From contig NZ_RHNW01000017.1 in NCBI RefSeq assembly GCF_003946045.1, forward strand, positions 1 to 54,481: a stretch of 54,481 nt of DNA, written 5' to 3'. The first letter of the stretch is position 1; each line of letters begins with the position of its first letter. The DNA comes from Levilactobacillus mulengensis. Lineage in GTDB: Bacteria; Bacillota; Bacilli; Lactobacillales; Lactobacillaceae. Of this stretch, positions 33,775 through 43,556 are shown piece by piece. Below the pieces are notes generated by a model. That model was given only the letters and a program-made list of their open reading frames with translations, was not told the DNA's origin and did no database searches. Position numbers and translations under genes: made by a program.

Positions 33775-34508
33775 TACTTACCACCCGACTTTCTAACCAG
33801 CTTCACATAGTCCTTATTAGCTGAGATGTAACCAACGTCAGTCTTAATCCGGTACACCTTACCGTAAATGGTACTGCCCTTGGAGAAGTGAATACGGCGC
33901 TTATTAGCCTTGTCTAAGGCTGGCTTACCATACACATTAACCTCACTGGTAATCACTTCGTACAGGCCGTTATCAGCCCAGTATGAGGCTTTCTTATGGG
34001 TTACCTTGGTAGCCTTACCTGAAAGCTTACCGTCGAAATCATAACTGCAATCTACTCCGTACCAGTTGTCGGTATATTGCCAAGCGTTGGCATTAGCTAC
34101 TCCCGGTTGACTGACACCATAAGCCGCCACCCAGATTGCTTTATCTACCAGTTGGGAACGATTAATTCGGCCAGCATTGAACCAGCTACCCGATCCGTAC
34201 GTAATCACATTCTTGTACCCGTGACTAATCAGATACCGAAGGAATACGTTAACCTGGCTGGTTGTGGAATAGGGTAAGTCGGGTGCTTCAACATCGATTG
34301 CAAGTACCGTGGACTTATCTAATCCCATCTTCTTCACCCAAGCCAGAAAGTATTGAGCTTCAGCCGTTCCCCGACCATGAAAGAAGTGGTAAACCCCTAC
34401 GGTATTGAATACTTTGAATCCATTGGCAATCTGGTTGCCAGCCTTGGGACTGAGATAACCCGTACCTTCGGTTAGCTTGGCCATAATCCCATCAGCACCC
34501 CACTTCAT
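33774..34508 (-). pseudogene. GH25 phage lysin lacking its N-terminus
   Basis: About 244 residues of a GH25 muramidase. AKLTEGTGYLSPKAGNQIAN, VGVYHFFHGRGTAEAQYFLA and VLAIDVEAPDL (catalytic DxE) are present, then WVAAYGVSQPGV, an AWQYTDNW ending and a C-terminal SH3-like wall-binding domain. The first strand with its catalytic Asp (usual DVSSYQ-type motif) is missing before MKWGADG, and no ribosome site precedes the ATG at 34508. It is probably inactive. Confidence 0.7.
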
Positions 34509-34734
34509 GGAAATCCCCGAGATAAATTGGTGAGTATGGCTAACCCGCTTTTCCTAACGACCAACGCGGCTGGAGTCCCACCATATCAGCGTTTAACCAT
34601 GATTAGCGTTTCTAAATAATTGGCCAAAAAGATTTGCCGAACGTCAATATTGACTCAGAATGGTTGGCCCTATAGACTAGGCCTCAGATAGCCAAAAGGT
34701 GACTACCTATTTATTTTCTTAGGGGGAGTTCTTT

Positions 34735-35118
34735 ATGAAAAAAATTTTAGGTTATGTTGCTGGTGCCGCTGCTTTGTTAGCTTTAGGTGGTTGTGCGTCA
34801 TCGAGTGCGAGTGCCCAAGGGGATAAGTCTTCATCGATGAAGACCGTGACTTCATCCAAACAGATTAAGTTACGGACGCCCTACAAAAAGAACGCTCAAA
34901 AGCTCGAGTTCAAGAACGGTCGCAAAAACGCCAAGTTAACCATCTCCAAGGGCAAGAAGCAGTGCGTCAAGAAGTTTGACGTGAAGACGAAGGGGAACTT
35001 CAACGTTAAGTTGACTAAGGCCCAAGCTAAGAAGCTCAGCCAATGTTCATCCTTTAAGTATTCCGTTGCCCAAAAGGGATACAAGACCTACACGATCACG
35101 GACACCATCAGCAAATAA
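34735..35118 (+). CDS. Small secreted lipoprotein of unknown function
   Basis: 127 residues, with an AGGGGGAG ribosome site. The signal peptide has the lipobox LALGGC (Cys at about residue 20), followed by a Ser-rich linker and a lysine-rich strand-forming domain (KLEFKNGRKNAKLTISKGKK, NFNVKLTKAQAKKLSQ). I recognise no family. It is anchored to the outer face of the membrane. A terminator follows. Codon use is more GC-rich at third positions than in the genes to its left, like the island to its right. Confidence 0.75.
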   Translation: MKKILGYVAGAAALLALGGCASSSASAQGDKSSSMKTVTSSKQIKLRTPYKKNAQKLEFKNGRKNAKLTISKGKKQCVKKFDVKTKGNFNVKLTKAQAKKLSQCSSFKYSVAQKGYKTYTITDTISK

Positions 35119-35142
35119 CTTAAGGGAAAATCGGACTATCTT

Positions 35143-35171
35143 AAAAGTCGGCCAGCGTGCCGACTTTTTTA
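35143..35171 (+). terminator. Terminator after the lipoprotein gene
   Basis: AAAAGTCGGC and GCCGACTTTTTT around CAGCGT. Confidence 0.85.
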
Positions 35172-35266
35172 GTGGCCGCAATTACCCTTCCACCGGGGCT
35201 AAGTTATCTGCTCAACCTAAAAACGCATCCGCCGAATTCAATTCGGCAGATGCGTCTAATCAGTCT

Positions 35267-37096
35267 TTATTTAACTGGCACTTTCCGGTTCAATTCTGGT
35301 ACGGGAATCGGACTGTGATTTTGCAGGTAGCTCGTCAACAGGTCGATGTCTTGGCCGGCATTATCCACGATGGTCCCGTGGGTAAAGGCGGTGTAGGCGT
35401 CCCCACCAGTTGATAAGTAGTCGTTGGTCAGCACCTTGTACTTCTGGGTCGGCACGAGAGCTTCCCCCTTGTCCGTCTTCACGTCGGAGACTGTGTAGAG
35501 CTGGTCCCCGGAAGTTGCGGGCGCGTACTTGTAGGTCAGTCCGGAAACTTCCAAGAAGTACAGTTGCGACTTGGTGTACTGTTCGTTCAACAGGTCGACG
35601 ATGTCCTTCCCCGTCAGTTCAACGATGGGTTGGCTGTTCCCGTATGGTTGCATGTCGTACAGGGTTCCCAGCGTGACCTTGCCGTTTTCGTTAACGTTCA
35701 TGCCGCTACGAATGGAGTCGTTGCTGGTAATGGCGATATCCGTGGCGTGGCCTTCTTCATTAGCCACCGTCCGTTGGGCGTCAACCACGGCGTAGGCCGC
35801 AGCGGATTCCTTGTTGTCGGACAGGTCGTTACTGATGGCCTTGCCACCGGCCGTCGACCCGACTTCGGTGTTGATGATCGGGGCCACGTCCTTGTTGGCA
35901 TCGGCGACGATCGACGTGATCTTGTTAAAGGCCTTGTCGTTCGTAAAGGTGGCTGCCGGATCGTCCTTTAAGGAGAAGACCGGTGCGACCTTGGCGTCGA
36001 TGCTCTTCTTAACGAAGTCACCCGTCTTGGTGCTCAGCTTAGCCGTGATGTTGTCGTAACCCCGGCCCTGGAACCCGGCCTGGACCACGGGAACCCCGTT
36101 GACCCGGCCGTTCGCGTATTGGTGACTGTGGCCGGCGAAGAACAGATCCACGCTGTTCTTCGGGTCGATCTTGTTGAGTTCGGTCAAATCGTTGACCGCG
36201 TCCCCGGTAGTCTTGCCATTTTGGGTCACGGCACCGGTATGGCCTAAGACCACGATGGCCTTCACGCCCTTGGCCCGCAGAATCTTGTCGTACTTGGCAA
36301 TGGTCTGCGCTTCATTTAACAGGTTATAGTTCTTAGCGATGCCCGGCAAATTGGTATTCAAAATGCCGATGTAGCCGACCTTCACGCTGGCCTTGGTCTT
36401 GGGATCCGTGACCTTTTTGATGGTGTACGGCTTCCACCCGGCTGGAATCTCGCCGGTCTTCTTGTCGGTCACGTTAGCGATCACGATTTGCATCCCGGTC
36501 TTCACGAACGGGTACTGGTTGATGGCTTGCACCTGTTGGGGATTCTTGATGCCCGTGGTGCTAGGACGTTGACCGTTGACCAGGTCGCCGTATTGGGTCA
36601 GGCCGTGGTCAAATTCATGATTTCCAATGACCCCGACCTTGATCTTCATGGCCTGGAGGGCCGCTAAGGTTGGACCATCATCGAGTAAGGCGGAGTTCGC
36701 CGGACTGGCACCGACCATATCACCGGCTTGGACCCGGACCGTGACCCCGTTTTTGTGGGCCTGTTTAAAGGTGGTCTGTGCCTGGTCGAGGTACCCGCCC
36801 AGCCGTGCGACCGTGCCGGCACCTTCGATGGTCTTCTGGTCCATGACCAGCTTCCCGGTGGTCTGCAGGCCCCCGTGAATGTCGTTGACCCCTAAGAATT
36901 GAACATCGATGTTCTGGTTCTTTTTCTTAGTGGTTTTCTTCGCGGTCTTTTTTGCTTTGGACTTTTTGGCCTTCTTAGCCGCCTGCACTTGTTGCGGCGC
37001 GGTCATGACCGTACCACCAACTACGCCGCCCGTAATGGCCCCTAAACAAACTAAAGCGGCCAGGACGTGACGCGTCTTACTCGAGAATTCAAACAT
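35267..37096 (-). CDS. Secreted 5'-nucleotidase / metallophosphoesterase (UshA family)
   Basis: 609 residues from ATG 37096 with GGGAGG upstream. A signal peptide and a Lys-rich stretch (KKAKKSKAKKTAKKTTKKK, residues 40-60) precede the metallophosphoesterase domain: DVQFLGVNDIHGG, QAGDMVGASP, GVIGNHEFDHG, VLGHTGA and FAGHSHQY. The C-terminal nucleotide-binding domain follows (ITSNDSIRSGMNVNENGKVT, TLYDMQPYGNSQPIVELTG, NDYLSTGGDAY). It releases nucleosides and phosphate outside the cell. No LPXTG signal; retention is probably by the basic stretch. A cre-like site overlaps the promoter. Confidence 0.92.
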   Translation of the reverse strand: MFEFSSKTRHVLAALVCLGAITGGVVGGTVMTAPQQVQAAKKAKKSKAKKTAKKTTKKKNQNIDVQFLGVNDIHGGLQTTGKLVMDQKTIEGAGTVARLGGYLDQAQTTFKQAHKNGVTVRVQAGDMVGASPANSALLDDGPTLAALQAMKIKVGVIGNHEFDHGLTQYGDLVNGQRPSTTGIKNPQQVQAINQYPFVKTGMQIVIANVTDKKTGEIPAGWKPYTIKKVTDPKTKASVKVGYIGILNTNLPGIAKNYNLLNEAQTIAKYDKILRAKGVKAIVVLGHTGAVTQNGKTTGDAVNDLTELNKIDPKNSVDLFFAGHSHQYANGRVNGVPVVQAGFQGRGYDNITAKLSTKTGDFVKKSIDAKVAPVFSLKDDPAATFTNDKAFNKITSIVADANKDVAPIINTEVGSTAGGKAISNDLSDNKESAAAYAVVDAQRTVANEEGHATDIAITSNDSIRSGMNVNENGKVTLGTLYDMQPYGNSQPIVELTGKDIVDLLNEQYTKSQLYFLEVSGLTYKYAPATSGDQLYTVSDVKTDKGEALVPTQKYKVLTNDYLSTGGDAYTAFTHGTIVDNAGQDIDLLTSYLQNHSPIPVPELNRKVPVK

Positions 37097-37119
37097 GTGA
37101 CGTTCCTCCCAGTTTCAAA

Positions 37120-37133
37120 TAATAGCGCTTACA
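37120..37133 (-). promoter_or_regulatory. cre-like site in the 5'-nucleotidase promoter
   Basis: TGTAAGCGCTATTA on the minus strand fits the CcpA consensus except at one or two end positions. A -10 box TATAAT lies just upstream (37139-37145), so CcpA binding would block early transcription. Confidence 0.5.
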
Positions 37134-37255
37134 ATTGATATTATAGCATAGCCATAACCGCTAGTGAAGCTGGTAAGCAAGGTATCAAGGTTGGTACCGC
37201 TAAAGGTAGAGAACGGGTAGTAATCCCGGCTTAGACCAGATAATTGAAAGGAAGT

Positions 37256-38298
37256 GGTAGATTGCAAATTTAATCCGAATTTTTGGACAAATTTGTCAGC
37301 ATAACCTGATACGGTGTTTGCCAGTCGAGTATTTTAAGCGGTCGCTGGTTAATTTGGAGTAACGTCGTCGTTAAATCTTGAGCACTAATGTGCTCAAAAC
37401 GAGTCCCTTTAGGATAAAAATAACGTCAATTCCGATTAAAACGTTCATTACTACCACGTTCAGCTGGCGTATAAGCATGGCAGTAATAGGTCTTAATACC
37501 ATATTGTGATTCAAGTGATACTAGCCCACTAAACTCAGTGCCACGGTCCACAGTAAAGCTGTGCACCGGACCATTAAAAGTGGTTAGGAACTTAGTTAGT
37601 GCTTCATTAACAGTCGCTGTCGTCCGATCTTTTAACCGGTATGCCCAAAGGAACCGTGATTTTCGATCGATTAAAGTTAATAAAACTGCCTTACTATGCC
37701 CACGAGGACCAACGACTGTATCTAGTTCAAAATCGCCGATGCGATTACGTTGATTAATCATCATGGAACGCTGTTCAATTGATCGCCCCAAAGATTGATT
37801 ATATTTGGGTCGTTGGTCAACGTTACGCCGTTGGCGTACGCCATGTTCAGGTAGATCATTCAAGGAGAAACCAATTCTCCCCTGATTTAGCCAATTATAA
37901 ATAGATTTAGTAGCTAGTTTAACTTCGTGAGCAATCATTCCTGGTGACCAGCTTAGACGTAAATGGTTGAGAATTTTTTGCTTTAACTCATCGCTCAGCT
38001 TAGTTTTGCGACCACATCGTGATCGCTTGTATTCGGCATCTGTTTGTGCTAATTCAGCCTGATAAGGTTGACATCGAGATAATTCATAAGAAATTGTTGA
38101 CGGTGATCGGTTCAGCCGAACGCCCATTTGGATATTGGACAGCCCTAGTTCACAAAAGGTTTCGATTTTAATTCGTTCGGAATAGGTTATACTAGACAAA
38201 AGATCAGCTCCTAAAAGATGGGTTTGTGGTAAAAACCATTTTAAAGGAAGCTGATCTTTTTTGTCCGAACAGCGTTCGGATTAATTTTACAATCTACC
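37256..38298 (-). mobile_element. IS30-family element (type 2), copy C, mutated
   Basis: 1043 bp, both ends intact, nearly identical to the copy at 29372-30414. It separates the 5'-nucleotidase from the T-box operon. No target duplication is obvious. Confidence 0.9.
37270..38199 (-). pseudogene. IS30 transposase with a nonsense mutation
   Basis: Identical to the intact copy at 29471-30400 apart from a few substitutions. Codon 258 (Leu, TTA) has become TGA at about 37423-37425, right after SNERFNRN. The Glu of the DDE triad is kept but the last 51 residues are lost. Confidence 0.9.
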
Positions 38299-38671
38299 TA
38301 GTGCCAACAGCTCTAAAGCACAACGCTAACCACTGGCAATGCCATGTCACCTTTCGATATCACCGGGTTAGATGATTCTGGATCAAAGCATCGCCAGCGG
38401 TAATGGCATCCAAACCTTGCGCTAAATATCTAATTCCTTGATTCCACGATGCACTAGCTGAATGGCCGCTTATCAAAGCTTTCTCATTTTTCAAAAAAAT
38501 TTATTTTTTATTTCAACAAATTCACTGGTTGCCAAATTGTTTTTATATTCCTTATACGCCAACGATTATTGTCCCCACATTTCTTCCTTCACATTCACTG
38601 TTTTATTCAGACAACCTGTTGACAGGACAAAAATTCGGTGCTAGATTAAGAATCATTAAATATCAATGAGA

Positions 38672-38960
38672 AAATAATTAAACGCAATGATTAGGCAAGT
38701 AACCGTCAGCAGGTTCCGCAGAGAGGCCCCGTTTGGTGCGAGGGGTTGAACGAACTGGCTAGTGAAAATCCCCTGATCGTGGTAAGGACGAACCTTTGGG
38801 AGAGTCCTTAATGGCGGCATCCATTATCTTGCTAGCGTATCGTGGGGCGACCCACCGTACGTGAATTAAGGCCATTTTTTTATACAATGGCAAAGCATAG
38901 GTGGTACCGTGGCGACGCCCTATTTGGATCAGTTTTTGATCCAGGTAGGGCGTTTTTGTT
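38672..38960 (+). promoter_or_regulatory. T-box riboswitch
   Basis: The T-box sequence AGGTGGTACCGTGG (38899-38912) is followed by a terminator (CGCCCTA...TAGGGCG, then TTTTTG). Upstream is a stem I with an AGTA turn, an AGAGAG bulge and a GGTGCGA distal loop. The UGGU bulge pairs with tRNA having A at the discriminator position. I could not read the specifier codon with certainty. It controls the peptidase and oppA-like genes that follow: uncharged tRNA turns them on. The stretch 38299-38671 holds no gene I can support. Confidence 0.9.
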
Positions 38961-38984
38961 TTCTCAAATTTTTGGAGGGATTCG

Positions 38985-39890
38985 ATGTCAACAGGTACGC
39001 GTTTATTGCAATTAAAGAATGGGTTTCATTTATTCACCCGCACGGTGGGTCACGGCCCCATCAAGCTGCTGTGTCTTCACGGCGGCCCCGGCAGCAACCA
39101 CACCGAATTTGAAAACTTCGCCGCGGAACTCGGGGAGGATCGGGTCCAGGTCACCATGTACGACCAACTCGGGTCCTTCTTCTCCGACCAACCCGACTTC
39201 AGTCGCCCGGAGAACCAGCACTTTTTGACCTTAGACTACTACCTCAGCGAACTTGAGGAGGTCCGCCAGCAATTGGGCTTAGACCAGTTCTACCTGCTCG
39301 GCCACTCCTGGGGTGGCCTACTCGCCCAGGAATACGCATTGAAATACGGGCAACACCTCAAGGGGCTGGTGGTCATGAGCATGATCGACAACATCGCCGA
39401 GTACACCGTTCACATCAACGCCTTACGGGCGGCCACCCTGACCGCTAGCCAGGTCGCCTACATGCAAGGCATCGAGCACGCCGAAGCCTTTGACGATCCC
39501 GAATACCAGGCGCTGGTCGACGTTTTGAACCGCCAGTTCGTCTGCCGGCATCCCGAAAAGGGCCCCCGCCAACTGGTCGCCACCACCGCTACGCAAGTCT
39601 ACAACCACTTCCAGGGCAATAACGAATTCGTCATGGTGGGCACCCTAAACGGCTGGGACCGGCGCGCCGACTTACATACCATCACCCTCCCGACCCTCCT
39701 GACGTTTGGAGAATACGACACCATGCCACTCGCGACCGCCCGGCGGATGCAACAAGCCCTGCCCCACGCCCGGCTGGTCCTGACCCCGGACGGCGGCCAC
39801 TGCCACAGCATCGACAACCCGCCCGCCTTTTTCCAGAACCTGGGTCAGTACCTACAAGATGTCGAACAGAATCAGTTCACCACTTACTAA
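38985..39890 (+). CDS. Alpha/beta hydrolase, proline-iminopeptidase-like (S33)
   Basis: 301 residues, GGAGGG site. Motifs are the oxyanion LCLHGGPGSNH, the nucleophile elbow LLGHSWGGLLAQEY, the acid LLTFGEYDTMP and the histidine GGHCHS. The size and the HGGPG motif match prolyl aminopeptidase (PepI/PepIP) of lactobacilli, which frees N-terminal proline from peptides. Its coupling with a T-box and a peptide-binding lipoprotein suggests an amino-acid-starvation response that feeds on peptides. The coding sequence is GC-rich, unlike the window average. Confidence 0.8.
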   Translation: MSTGTRLLQLKNGFHLFTRTVGHGPIKLLCLHGGPGSNHTEFENFAAELGEDRVQVTMYDQLGSFFSDQPDFSRPENQHFLTLDYYLSELEEVRQQLGLDQFYLLGHSWGGLLAQEYALKYGQHLKGLVVMSMIDNIAEYTVHINALRAATLTASQVAYMQGIEHAEAFDDPEYQALVDVLNRQFVCRHPEKGPRQLVATTATQVYNHFQGNNEFVMVGTLNGWDRRADLHTITLPTLLTFGEYDTMPLATARRMQQALPHARLVLTPDGGHCHSIDNPPAFFQNLGQYLQDVEQNQFTTY

Positions 39891-39905
39891 CAGGAGGAAT
39901 CGCCA

Positions 39906-41525
39906 ATGCATTTAAAAAAATTAACCGTCTTCGGTAGTCTCTGCCTACTCGCCGGCACCCTGGCCGCGTGTGGTCAAGCCACCGCGCACCAAGGGCAAAA
40001 AACGCTGCACCTGATGCAGACCTCGGACCTGACCTCCCTGGACACGTCGAACACCGCCACTTTGACTCAATGGAACGTCTTACAGCAGTCCATGGAGGGC
40101 CTGTACCGCATGAACGCCAAGAACCAAGTGGTCGGGGCGATGGCCGAAAAGGTGGTCCAACCCACCAACCACGGCAAGACCTACACCTTCCACCTGCGGA
40201 AGTCCGCCAAATGGAGCAACGGCGACGCGGTCACGGCGCAGGACTTCGTGACGGCCTGGCGCCGCTCAGTCAGCCCCAGCGCCACCTCTGGCTACAGTTA
40301 CATCTACGAGGGCATCCAAAACGCCACGCAGGTCTCCGCTGGGAAACAGCCCGTGAGCTCCCTGGGCGTCCAGGCCGTGAACGACCGTACCTTAAAGGTC
40401 ACCCTGGCCCACGCCATGCCGTACCTCGATAAGATGCTGACCATGCCGGCCTTCTTCCCCCAGGATCACCGCGTGGTTACCAAGTACGGGAAGACCTACG
40501 GCGCCACTAGTACCAAGATGGCCTACAACGGTCCCTTCACCGTCCAACACTGGACCGGCACCAACGATACCTGGAACCTGGTCAAGAACAGCCGCTACTA
40601 TGATAAGGGCGCCATCAAGCTCAGCAAGATGACCATGCAAGTGGTCAAGGACCCGACCACCGCCCACAACCTCTTTGAACAGGGTGACTTAGACGACGCC
40701 ACGGTCTCCGGGGTCACCGCCCAAGGTGTCCAGCACGACAAACACTTAAAACACGTCAATAAGGCCGGTACCTACTATCTGCGGTTCAACCTCGCGGACA
40801 ACCACGCATTGCGCAACCAGAACTTGCGCCGGGCCCTCAATCTGGTGCTCAACAAGGAACAGTTGACCAAGAAGGTCCTCAGTGATGGTTCCACCGCGGC
40901 GTACAATTACGTGACGCCTTCCCTGGTCACCGACCCGACCACCGGTAAGGACTTCGGGACGGAAACCCAGAACTCCGAAACCTACGACGTGGCCAAGGCT
41001 AAGCAACTCTGGGCCAAGGGCCTCAAGGAACTCGGCCAGTCGTCCGTGACCCTCAAACTGGTCAGTGACGACACCACCGTTTCGAAGAACGTCGACCAGT
41101 TCGTGCAGGCTGCGGTCAAGCAAAACCTCGACAACGCCCGCGTTTCCGTGATGGCCTTACCCGCTAAGAGTACCGACAGCGCCGTGCAATCCGGCAACTT
41201 CGATATGGATTCGACCCTCTGGCTAGCCGACTACGCCGATCCGGTCTCCTTCTTCGACATCCTGACCAAGACCAATCCGCAGAACTACGGCAAGTACGCC
41301 GACGCAACCTTCAACACCCAGGTCAGCGACGCTCACGGGGTCAACGCCACCAACCAGAAGGCCTACTGGCAAAACATGCGGACCGCGGCGCAACGCCTGA
41401 ATCAGACCGCCGCCGTCCTGCCCCTCTACAACATGACGGAAAGCCACTTGGTCAACCAGAAGTTAACCGGCGTGGTCTACCATGCCGTGGGGGAAAACGA
41501 CTACACCCGAGCTACCTTTAAATAG
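39906..41525 (+). CDS. Peptide-binding lipoprotein (OppA-like, ABC transporter)
   Basis: 539 residues, AGGAGGA site, 15 bases after the peptidase gene. Signal peptide with lipobox LAAC (Cys at about 22). The SBP_bac_5 family pattern is clear: LTSLDTSNTATLTQWNVLQQ, YTFHLRKSAKWSNGDAVTAQ, DFVTAWRR, NGPFTVQHW, LRRALNLVLNKEQ, and LWLADYADPVSFFD near the C-terminus. It delivers oligopeptides to a permease that is not encoded here. It shares the T-box control and the GC-rich codon use of the peptidase. Confidence 0.9.
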   Translation: MHLKKLTVFGSLCLLAGTLAACGQATAHQGQKTLHLMQTSDLTSLDTSNTATLTQWNVLQQSMEGLYRMNAKNQVVGAMAEKVVQPTNHGKTYTFHLRKSAKWSNGDAVTAQDFVTAWRRSVSPSATSGYSYIYEGIQNATQVSAGKQPVSSLGVQAVNDRTLKVTLAHAMPYLDKMLTMPAFFPQDHRVVTKYGKTYGATSTKMAYNGPFTVQHWTGTNDTWNLVKNSRYYDKGAIKLSKMTMQVVKDPTTAHNLFEQGDLDDATVSGVTAQGVQHDKHLKHVNKAGTYYLRFNLADNHALRNQNLRRALNLVLNKEQLTKKVLSDGSTAAYNYVTPSLVTDPTTGKDFGTETQNSETYDVAKAKQLWAKGLKELGQSSVTLKLVSDDTTVSKNVDQFVQAAVKQNLDNARVSVMALPAKSTDSAVQSGNFDMDSTLWLADYADPVSFFDILTKTNPQNYGKYADATFNTQVSDAHGVNATNQKAYWQNMRTAAQRLNQTAAVLPLYNMTESHLVNQKLTGVVYHAVGENDYTRATFK

Positions 41526-41571
41526 TTTTTTGGGAACTCTGCCTTTCCTTCTAATCATAGAAGAAGCCACG

Positions 41572-41622
41572 CAAAAAGCCGACCAGTCATTCTCCGGACG
41601 AGAATCGCTGGTCGGCTGGTGT
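41572..41622. terminator. Terminator between oppA-like gene and yxeA-like gene
   Basis: AAAAAGCCGACCAG and CTGGTCGGCT, with the T run on the minus strand, so it mainly serves the minus-strand gene at 41632. Confidence 0.7.
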
Positions 41623-41631
41623 GTCTGGTTC

Positions 41632-42006
41632 TTAACGGTGGTTCCGGGCAGTCAGTGGCACCTGATCCGGGGCCACCGCCTGGTAATGGGTCACGCCGTA
41701 ATGGCGATTGACCGTCACCCGCACCAACTGCCCCGGCTTAAAGGGACCCGGATCGTCCGCATTGGTCTTTAAGGTCACGCGCTGGGCCTGCCCGTTCGCG
41801 GTCACCGCGGTCCCGTGGTACACGTAACCGGTAATCGCATAATTGACCGGTAGCGCTAAGGGCCGCGTCCCACCGCGTTTCGTGATTCGTAGGTAGGCCG
41901 TCTCCCCACCGTAGCGGTAGGTCGTCCAACCAGCCCATCCCAATAATTCGACCGCCAGTAACGTGGCGGCCAAGCCGCCTAGGTGGGTCGTGATCAAGTT
42001 TTTCAT
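41632..42006 (-). CDS. YxeA-family secreted protein (DUF1093-like)
   Basis: 124 residues from ATG 42006 (MKNLITTHLGGLAATLLAVE) with a GAGGAGG site. One N-terminal membrane/signal helix, then a small strand-rich domain (ITGYVYHGTAVTANGQAQRV, VTVNRHYGVTHYQAVAPDQV) typical of YxeA proteins, often present near stress or cell-envelope genes. Function unknown. It is the right-most GC-rich gene; after 42060 the DNA becomes AT-rich. Confidence 0.65.
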   Translation of the reverse strand: MKNLITTHLGGLAATLLAVELLGWAGWTTYRYGGETAYLRITKRGGTRPLALPVNYAITGYVYHGTAVTANGQAQRVTLKTNADDPGPFKPGQLVRVTVNRHYGVTHYQAVAPDQVPLTARNHR

Positions 42007-42325
42007 ATGCTCCTCCTCTGATTCCGACTGGCAGCATGTTGCTCCCCGAACTGCCAATAACTAGCATCCCCTTTTGACCAATCAAGTTCAATGGGAATGA
42101 ACAGTTTCATATGTATTTCTTTATTTTTTGGTTAGGGATTGCCAAAATTAAAATTAGATTATGCAATAACTAAATCGATTATTCTTTAACGCCTGTAATT
42201 GAGAAAAGGCAAATCAAAAATTCCTATTTTAAAAAGAACGGCACAATCGAATAACTTGTATGCAAATATTCAATTGCCTATAATTAGATTAAGAAGGATG
42301 CAATTTAGATAATGGAGGATTTCAT

Positions 42326-42457
42326 ATGAAAAGATTTGGACGTTGGTCAAAAATATCAATTATCATTTCTATATTTCAACTTTTATTAGCCATTTTTAAA
42401 GAAATTCAAAACTATAACAAATCTAAAAAACATCCTTCGAAAAATAAGAGAGGATGA
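42326..42457 (+). CDS. Small membrane protein of 43 residues
   Basis: ATG at 42326 after GGAGG. The peptide MKRFGRWSKISIIISIFQLL, then LAIFKEIQNYNKSKKH has one membrane helix and a basic tail. It ends six bases before the next gene, so the two form an operon. The stretch 42007-42325 is AT-rich and carries only presumed promoter sequence. Confidence 0.6.
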   Translation: MKRFGRWSKISIIISIFQLLLAIFKEIQNYNKSKKHPSKNKRG

Positions 42458-42463
42458 TGTTTT

Positions 42464-42712
42464 ATGCATTGGTTATGGGTTTTAATTATTGGTGCCATCA
42501 TTGGTGCTATTGCTGGAGCAATTACTAGCAAAGGAAAATCAATGGGGTGGATTGCTAATGTTGTTGCCGGATTAGTTGGTTCCTCTATTGGAGAAGCTAT
42601 ACTCGGATCTTGGGGCCCTCAATTAGCCGGAATGGCAATCATTCCTTCAATTATTGGAGCAGTAATTGTTGTTGCTGTAGTTTCTTTCTTTGTCGGTAAA
42701 TCAAAGAATTAG
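42464..42712 (+). CDS. GlsB/YeaQ/YmgE-family stress membrane protein
   Basis: 82 residues, three hydrophobic helices with glycine motifs (LIIGAIIGAIAGAITSKGKS, ANVVAGLVGSSIGEAILG). This is the transglycosylase-associated-protein pattern of small stress-induced membrane proteins. The ribosome site is GAGAGGATG within the end of the preceding small gene, suggesting coupling. Confidence 0.85.
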   Translation: MHWLWVLIIGAIIGAIAGAITSKGKSMGWIANVVAGLVGSSIGEAILGSWGPQLAGMAIIPSIIGAVIVVAVVSFFVGKSKN

Positions 42713-42814
42713 TTTTTAAGCTTCATTTAAGGTTCTTATACTAAATTATAGATGCTAACTTAGTTAGCACCCCTCGACTTTGTTGTGAGCGAAGCCAATT
42801 AATAATATTCCTGA

Positions 42815-42849
42815 CCCACTTGATTTTAAACTAAGTGGGCTTTTTTTGT
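42815..42849 (+). terminator. Terminator after the GlsB-like gene
   Basis: CCCACTTG and AAGTGGG around ATTTTAAACT, then seven T. It overlaps the end of the opposing phage-gene remnant. Confidence 0.75.
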
Positions 42850-43556
42850 TCCTTAAATACCCTATCAAGTTCACCAGACAGCAGATTCCCATCTTCATCA
42901 CAGGCTACCAGCTGGCAACGACACCTTGGATGAGTATTCGTGACTGGAATCGGTGCTTGTCCATAGGCAAATGTTTGTCTATCAAGTGGGTTCACAAATA
43001 TCACAAACACGATCATCTTCCTCGGTTAACCACATCACATACTGAACATTCTGTTCATCATACGCTCTATTCTTACCGCCGTTGCTATTGCGTATAGCTT
43101 CATTAGTTGTTAACGTATGAATTCTGGATAGCATTTGGTTCATAGGCGTTGCTAAATTGTCATCAATTCGATCACCGCTTTGAGGAATACTGCGGGTCAT
43201 TTTATTGATGTCTGATTTTTTCATGCGGCGACTCAAACCCTTGTTCAGGGTTTCTTTCATTCGTGTCGTCATGACGTCGCCATGCACCCAAATTCGTTGA
43301 GAATACTCAGCTTGGTTGGCTACTTTATCTGGAACTGTTGATAGTTTATTAGGGCTTGAATTATTATAGCCATCGATATACTGCTGTTTGAGTTCATTCA
43401 CTGCAAATGATTCACTTTTTGCTGTAGCAATATTCATACCGGCGCCAATCATTGCACCCAACATATCACGCCGAGAAATAGATGCTTGGGCAAAGATTGC
43501 TTGCAAGCGTTTAGACAATTTGTCACTAGGACTAGCGTTAGCTAGCATTTCATCGA
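42831..43556 (-). pseudogene. Phage minor head protein (SPP1 gp7-like), broken
   Basis: Two frames together give the C-terminal half of a phage head-morphogenesis protein: RIHTLTTNEAIRNSNGGKNR, YVMWLTEEDDRVCDICEPT, and after a frameshift near 43000 LDRQTFAYGQAPIPVTNTHP with RCRCQLVACDEDG. The CxxC/HPRCRC pattern is typical. The N-terminus is cut by the IS256 element. A prophage remnant. Confidence 0.75.

Noticed and set aside
39968..41447. Long antisense and shifted frames in the GC-rich genes
   Set aside because: They mirror the GC-rich codon structure of oppA and the peptidase and have no ribosome sites or family matches.
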